A stretch of DNA of 64,000 nt, taken from assembly GCF_021129215.1 (NCBI RefSeq), contig NZ_JAJOLP010000001.1, positions 3,348,001 through 3,412,000 of the forward strand, given 5' to 3'. This DNA comes from Agromyces sp. S2-1-8 (lineage in GTDB: Bacteria; Actinomycetota; Actinomycetes; Actinomycetales; Microbacteriaceae). How positions within the stretch are numbered: the stretch's first letter is position 1; each line of letters opens with the position of its first letter. A program made the translations under genes and the position numbers. The notes beneath the pieces were generated by a model. It was not told the DNA's origin. It ran no database searches and saw only the letters and a program-made list of their open reading frames with translations. This document shows, in pieces, positions 60,754 through 64,000 of the stretch.

Positions 60754-61173
60754 ATGACGATGGACATGATGAAGGACGCGATGTCGTCGACGGAGATGCC
60801 GATGCAGGGCATGGACGCCGCGATGATGCAGGAGTGTATGGAGGCCCTCTCCGCGTGCATGCAGGCGTGCCTCATGTGCGCCGATGCCGACGCGGGCGAG
60901 GGCATGGGCCGGTGCGCCGGCATGTGCGCGAACTGCGCCGACGTCTGCGACACGATGATGCGCATGATGCTGCGGATGCGCGGCATGGACCTGCAGGTGA
61001 TGACGTCGATGATGCAGGCGACCGTGTTGATGTGCCGCGCCTGCTCGGCCGAGTGCATGCAGCACGCCGACATGAGCGAGCACTGCCGCATGTGCGCGAT
61101 GGCATGCGATCAGTGCGTCGCGGCGATGGAGAAGATGATGAGTTCGATGAGCGGGGCGATGCCCATGGCGTGA
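60754..61173 (+). CDS. Met/Cys-rich four-helix protein (Csp/DUF326-like copper storage)
   Basis: About 139 aa, with about 15 Cys and a very high Met content (MTMDMMKDAM...; MMRMMLRMRGM; MEKMMSSMSGAMPMA). Cys residues are spaced in helical CxxxC/CxxC patterns (ECMEALSACMQACLMC, CAGMCANCADVC, CRACSAEC, CRMCAMACDQC), which fits the cytosolic Csp3-like copper storage bundles. There is no signal peptide. It probably binds many Cu(I) ions within the helix bundle. The start is uncertain: ATG at 60754 or GTG at 60748, with AGGTG close upstream; the frame is open from ATG 60670, which would add a polar tail. Confidence 0.75.
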   Translation: MTMDMMKDAMSSTEMPMQGMDAAMMQECMEALSACMQACLMCADADAGEGMGRCAGMCANCADVCDTMMRMMLRMRGMDLQVMTSMMQATVLMCRACSAECMQHADMSEHCRMCAMACDQCVAAMEKMMSSMSGAMPMA

Positions 61174-61223
61174 CCCCCTGCGGTCGAAGGGGGCGAGCGC
61201 AGCGAGCCCTCGGAACCCCTGCG

Positions 61224-61574
61224 CTACTCCGCGACGCTGAAGCGCTGCCCGCCCGCCGCGAGCACGCCGTACACCGCGTGCACGGCGACCGGGTCGCCGA
61301 GCCGCAGCGTGCCGGCGAACGCGTCGTGGTGCCAGACGCGACGCGTTCCGCCGCCGTCGATCGCGGCGAGCGTCGCGAACCCGTCGCCGTCGACTGCCGT
61401 GACGATCGCGTCGACCCACTTCGAGGGCGTCGCCGTCGAGAGGCGGAGCTGCATCGCGTGCAGCCCATGGCCCGGGCGGTCGCTCGAGCACTCGTGCGCC
61501 CGCTCGCAGCCGCGCATGCCCATGACCGCGCCCGTGCGGGGCTCGGTGACGGCGTGCGGCTCGCGGTGCGACAT
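61224..61574 (-). CDS. Hypothetical protein, 116 aa
   Basis: Not recognised. The N-terminal third is His/Cys/Met-rich (MSHREPHAV...MGMRGCERAHECSSD...HGLHAM), the rest a small beta-rich domain (VDAIVTAVDGDGFATLAAID...WHHDAF...LGDPVAVHAVYGVLA) resembling an OB/SH3-like barrel. GAGGAG lies 5 bp before the ATG, so expression is credible. It converges on the copper-storage-like gene; the His/Cys content might mean metal handling (speculative). Confidence 0.65.
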   Translation of the reverse strand: MSHREPHAVTEPRTGAVMGMRGCERAHECSSDRPGHGLHAMQLRLSTATPSKWVDAIVTAVDGDGFATLAAIDGGGTRRVWHHDAFAGTLRLGDPVAVHAVYGVLAAGGQRFSVAE

Positions 61575-61711
61575 GAGGGCTCCTCGTGGTCGGTTCGTGC
61601 AGGCGACGATACGCGCGGCGGGTGCGGATGTCCCGGCGGGCCGTCACACGCGGCAACAGAGCCGAGCGTGCGCCCCGGGCGAGGCATCCCCGCCGGATCG
61701 GGCGCCGCGCC

Positions 61712-61717
61712 TAGCAT
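61712..61717 (+). promoter_or_regulatory. psuG -10 box (leaderless)
   Basis: TAGCAT lies 6 nt before the ATG of psuG, with no Shine-Dalgarno sequence. Confidence 0.5.
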
Positions 61718-61723
61718 TGCGGC

Positions 61724-62656
61724 ATGCCCGCCGACGTGCACCCCACCCTGCCCGCCGCGATCCGCGTGTCCGACGAGGTGCGCGCCGCCCTCGACGAGGG
61801 GAGGCCGGTGCTCGCCCTCGAGTCGACCATCCTCACCCACGGCCTGCCGCAGCCGCGCAACCTCGAGGTCGGGTTGCGGAGCGAGGCCGAGGTGCGCGCC
61901 GCCGGCGTCGTACCGGCGACCATCGGCGTCGTCGAAGGCGTCGCGGTCGTCGGCCTCTCCCGCGGCGAGATCGAGCGGCTCTGCACGGCCGCCGAGGTGG
62001 TGAAGGCGAGCGTGCGCGACCTGCCGATCGCTCGGGCGAAGGGGCTCGACGCGGGCACGACGGTCGCAGCGACGGCCTGGCTCGCGCACCGTGCCGGCAT
62101 CCGGGTGATGTCGACCGGCGGACTCGGCGGCGTGCACCGCGGCGCCGCCGAGAGCTTCGACGAGTCGGCCGACCTGCCCGTGCTCGCCGAGACGCCGATC
62201 ACGCTCGTGAGCGCCGGAGTGAAGTCGATCCTCGACATCGGCGCGACGCTCGAACGGCTCGAGACGCTCGGCGTGCCGGTCGTCGGCTACCGCACCACGC
62301 GGTTTCCGGCCTTCACCGTCGCCGACTCGGGATTCGCCCTCGACTACCGGGTCGACTCCCCCGCGGAGGCCGCAGCGCTCGCCCGGGCGCGCGACGAGTT
62401 CGGTCAGCGGGCGGCCGTGCTCGTCGCGAACCCGATCGCGGCCGACCGGCAGCTCGATCCGGCGCTGCACGACCGGGTGCTCGGCGAGGCGCTCGCGGCA
62501 GCCGAGGCCGCAGGAGTGACGGGCCACGACACGACGCCGTTCCTGCTCGACCGGTTCCAGCGGGCGACGGGCGGAGAGAGCCTCGAGGTCAACCTCGAGC
62601 TGTATCGGGCGAACGTCGCCCTCGGGGCGGAGATCGCGCGTGAGCTCGCCGGCTGA
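61724..62656 (+). CDS. psuG: Pseudouridine-5'-phosphate glycosidase
   Basis: A 310-aa enzyme that splits the C-C glycosidic bond of pseudouridine 5'-phosphate to uracil and ribose-5-phosphate. Family blocks: LALESTILTHGLPQPRN near residue 29 (catalytic Glu), ATIGVVEGVAVVGLS near 65, the Lys region KASVRDLPIA near 95 (with the later STGGLGGVHRGA near 128) and SAGVKSILDIGATLE near 165. The start is set by the leaderless promoter. The kinase gene overlaps its end by 17 bp. Confidence 0.94.
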   Translation: MPADVHPTLPAAIRVSDEVRAALDEGRPVLALESTILTHGLPQPRNLEVGLRSEAEVRAAGVVPATIGVVEGVAVVGLSRGEIERLCTAAEVVKASVRDLPIARAKGLDAGTTVAATAWLAHRAGIRVMSTGGLGGVHRGAAESFDESADLPVLAETPITLVSAGVKSILDIGATLERLETLGVPVVGYRTTRFPAFTVADSGFALDYRVDSPAEAAALARARDEFGQRAAVLVANPIAADRQLDPALHDRVLGEALAAAEAAGVTGHDTTPFLLDRFQRATGGESLEVNLELYRANVALGAEIARELAG

Positions 62657-63536
62657 GCGGGCGGATGCCTCGGGCCCGCCGCTCCTCGCGGTCGTCGGCG
62701 ACCTCGTCGAGGACATCGTCGTCTGGACCTCCGAGCCGGTGCGGCACGGCACCGACACGGCGGCACGGGTGTTCCGCACTCGTGGCGGCAGCGCCGCGAA
62801 CGTCGCCGCACTCGCCGCACCGCTCGTGGCGACCCGGTTCATCGGCTGCGTCGGGCCCGACGCCGCGGGCGACGCGCTGGTCGCAGCACTCGAGGGGTGC
62901 GGCGCCGAGGTCCGGGTGCAGCGACACGGCACGACGGGCGCCGTCGTCGTCATCGTCGATCCGGCGGGCGAACGCACGATGTTCCCCGATCGCGGGGCGT
63001 CGGCCCTGCTCGAGACGGTCGACCCCGCCTGGCTCGACGGCGTCTCATGGCTGCATGTGCCGAGCTACGGTTTCGAGCTCGAGCCGGCACGCTCGGCGGT
63101 GCTCGCGCTCATCGGCGAGGCACGTCGGCACGGAGCCGGCGTCTCGATCGACGCGTCGTCGTCGGGCCTGCTCACCGGGCTCGGGGTGCCGAAGGTGCTC
63201 GACCTGTTCGCCTCGCTCGCCCCCGACGTGCTCTTCGCGAACGAGACCGAGGCGGCCCTGCTCGGGCTCGGGCCCGGGCCCGGGTCCGGGTCGATCACCG
63301 CAACGATCGTCGTGAAGCACGGACCCGAGCCGACGCAGGTGTTCGAGGGCGGCACCCTCGTCGCCGAGGTCCCGGTCGCACCGGTTCCCGGCGCGCGCGA
63401 CCTCACCGGCGCGGGAGACGCATTCGCGGCGGGGTTCCTCGCGGCGCGCCTCGCCGGGCGACCGACCGGCGATGCGGTGCTCGGCGGGCACGGCGTCGCC
63501 GCCCGGGTGATCACCGCCCCGGGCACCGCCGGCTGA
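62640..63536 (+). CDS. psuK: PfkB-family kinase, probable pseudouridine kinase
   Basis: A 298-aa ribokinase-like enzyme. The PfkB signatures are GGSAANVAALAA near residue 50 and DLTGAGDAFAAGF near 255 with the catalytic Asp. Start is GTG within the 3' end of psuG, so the two are translationally coupled. By context it phosphorylates pseudouridine for PsuG. A GPGPGSGSI loop lies near 220. Other nucleoside or sugar substrates cannot be excluded from sequence alone. Confidence 0.88.
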   Translation: MSSPAERADASGPPLLAVVGDLVEDIVVWTSEPVRHGTDTAARVFRTRGGSAANVAALAAPLVATRFIGCVGPDAAGDALVAALEGCGAEVRVQRHGTTGAVVVIVDPAGERTMFPDRGASALLETVDPAWLDGVSWLHVPSYGFELEPARSAVLALIGEARRHGAGVSIDASSSGLLTGLGVPKVLDLFASLAPDVLFANETEAALLGLGPGPGSGSITATIVVKHGPEPTQVFEGGTLVAEVPVAPVPGARDLTGAGDAFAAGFLAARLAGRPTGDAVLGGHGVAARVITAPGTAG

Positions 63537-63562
63537 GCCGAACGGACCTTCCGCGGCGGATC

Positions 63563-63607
63563 GTCAACTCACGTTGACGAGCAGGACTCACGTCAACTAC
63601 GGTTGAC
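63563..63607 (+). promoter_or_regulatory. Promoter embedded in two GTCAAC-N4-GTTGAC operators
   Basis: GTCAACTCACGTTGAC (63563-63578) and GTCAACTACGGTTGAC (63592-63607) are perfect 6+6 dyads, 29 bp centre to centre. The -35 box TTGACG (63574-63579) lies in the right arm of the first and the -10 box TACGGT (63598-63603) inside the second, with an 18-bp spacer and the ATG 7 nt on. Binding would block RNA polymerase, so autorepression by the small HTH protein is likely. Confidence 0.7.
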
Positions 63608-63610
63608 GGC

Positions 63611-63838
63611 ATGGACGACCGCACCCTCCGCACCGCGATCGCCGCGGCCGACGGCGACGACCCCTACCGCGCCCTGCGCGAGCTGCACCACGTGCGCATC
63701 GAGCTCAACCGCGAGCTCGACCGAGCCGAAGCCGTCGCGGTGCGCCGCGCGCGCGCGGGCGGGTCGAGCTGGCAGCTCATCGCCCTCGCGCTCGAGGTCT
63801 CGAAGCAGGCGGTGCACAAGAAGTACGGCCGTTCCTGA
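63611..63838 (+). CDS. Small HTH DNA-binding protein, 75 aa
   Basis: The first 35 residues form a helical region (DDPYRALRELHHVRIELNRELDRAEAVAVRRA) suited to dimerisation; the C-terminus (SSWQLIALALEVSKQAVHKKYGR) is a helix-turn-helix with recognition helix SKQAVHKKY. It is leaderless. The paired palindromes overlapping its own promoter suggest a homodimeric autorepressor. Similar short HTH proteins are common in actinobacteria, but I cannot name the family or the regulon. Confidence 0.75.
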   Translation: MDDRTLRTAIAAADGDDPYRALRELHHVRIELNRELDRAEAVAVRRARAGGSSWQLIALALEVSKQAVHKKYGRS

Positions 63839-63959
63839 GCGCGCCCGGACGGGCCCTCCCGCCGACAGGGCTGGGAGCCCGGCGCAGCCGGGGCGCGTAG
63901 GCTGCAATGCGGCGACGACGCGAGCGACGGGGGCGCGAGGCATCCGATCGCCACCGTCG

Positions 63960-64000
63960 TCAGGCTGCCAGCGACCAGAGAGTGAAGATGAGCACGAGCG
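63960..64000 (-). CDS. C-terminal end of a membrane protein (cut by window edge), tentative
   Basis: On the minus strand the last 12 codons before TGA read LVLIFTLWSLAA, a strongly hydrophobic tail such as ends many membrane proteins. Only about 40 bases are available, so this is weak. A plus-strand ATG at 63988 with purine-rich sequence before it is the alternative. The gap 63839-63959 holds no other clear feature except a GGATGCCTC motif at 63937. Confidence 0.3.
   Translation of the reverse strand, partial: LVLIFTLWSLAA

Noticed and set aside
63907..64000. Plus-strand ORF beginning at ATG 63907 or 63988
   Set aside because: The 63907 frame gives an Arg-rich peptide with no start signal. 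63988 is too close to the edge to judge and is mentioned only as an alternative to the minus-strand tail.

Overview
The window is very GC-rich actinobacterial DNA, most likely from the family Microbacteriaceae (an Agromyces- or Microbacterium-like organism). Four things point there: the base composition and codon use, many leaderless promoters with a TANNNT -10 box 6-7 nt before the start codon, LAXTG-type sorting signals, and a gene order close to the Mycobacterium tuberculosis lpdA-deoD-pmmB-add-deoA-cdd-sdh region. No tRNA, rRNA, CRISPR array, integrase or insertion sequence was seen. The genus is an inference.

Positions 1-16250 hold nucleoside uptake and salvage. After the start of an APC permease (cut by the window edge) come a Cys-less LpdA-type quinone reductase, purine nucleoside phosphorylase and a phosphosugar mutase. 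On the minus strand are two BMP-type nucleoside-binding lipoproteins, a two-domain ATPase, two permeases, cytidine deaminase, thymidine phosphorylase, adenosine deaminase and an orphan PTS IIA/IIB pair. ManC lies beyond. Together these genes import nucleosides, deaminate and phosphorolyse them, and pass pentose phosphates to central metabolism. Positions 16303-19940 are the sdhCDAB operon.

Positions 19981-44350 are an accessory block of about 24 kb: four consecutive minus-strand genes for very large secreted surface proteins (about 3334, 2402, 847 and 1205 aa). Each has its own signal peptide, its own terminator and a C-terminal [LIM]AxTG-TM-Arg sorting signal. Two carry von Willebrand A domains, and one carries eleven CnaB-like modules that all keep the Lys/Glu/Asn isopeptide triad. 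All four share a membrane-proximal module that I do not recognise (CVNDxPW...LWPG...WPGW...INPS...VYPxxxPxC). Their upstream regions share C-rich repeats (TGTMCCCCG and others), so they look like a co-regulated cell-envelope system sitting between sdhB and the conserved yihY-xthA-trpS genes.

Positions 44445-64000 return to core metabolism: yihY, xthA, trpS, GNAT and HAD genes; a glycerol regulon (glpK, glpF, glpD and a divergent SorC-type regulator); an FMN riboswitch with ribD-ribE-ribBA-ribH; a small membrane protein; an MHS-type transporter; a Met/Cys-rich copper-storage-like protein; the psuG-psuK pseudouridine pair; and a 75-aa HTH protein whose promoter lies inside two identical-arm palindromes. 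A 9-mer, GGATGCCTC, occurs at least 22 times across the window and forms the stems of several terminators, much like DNA uptake sequences in Neisseria.
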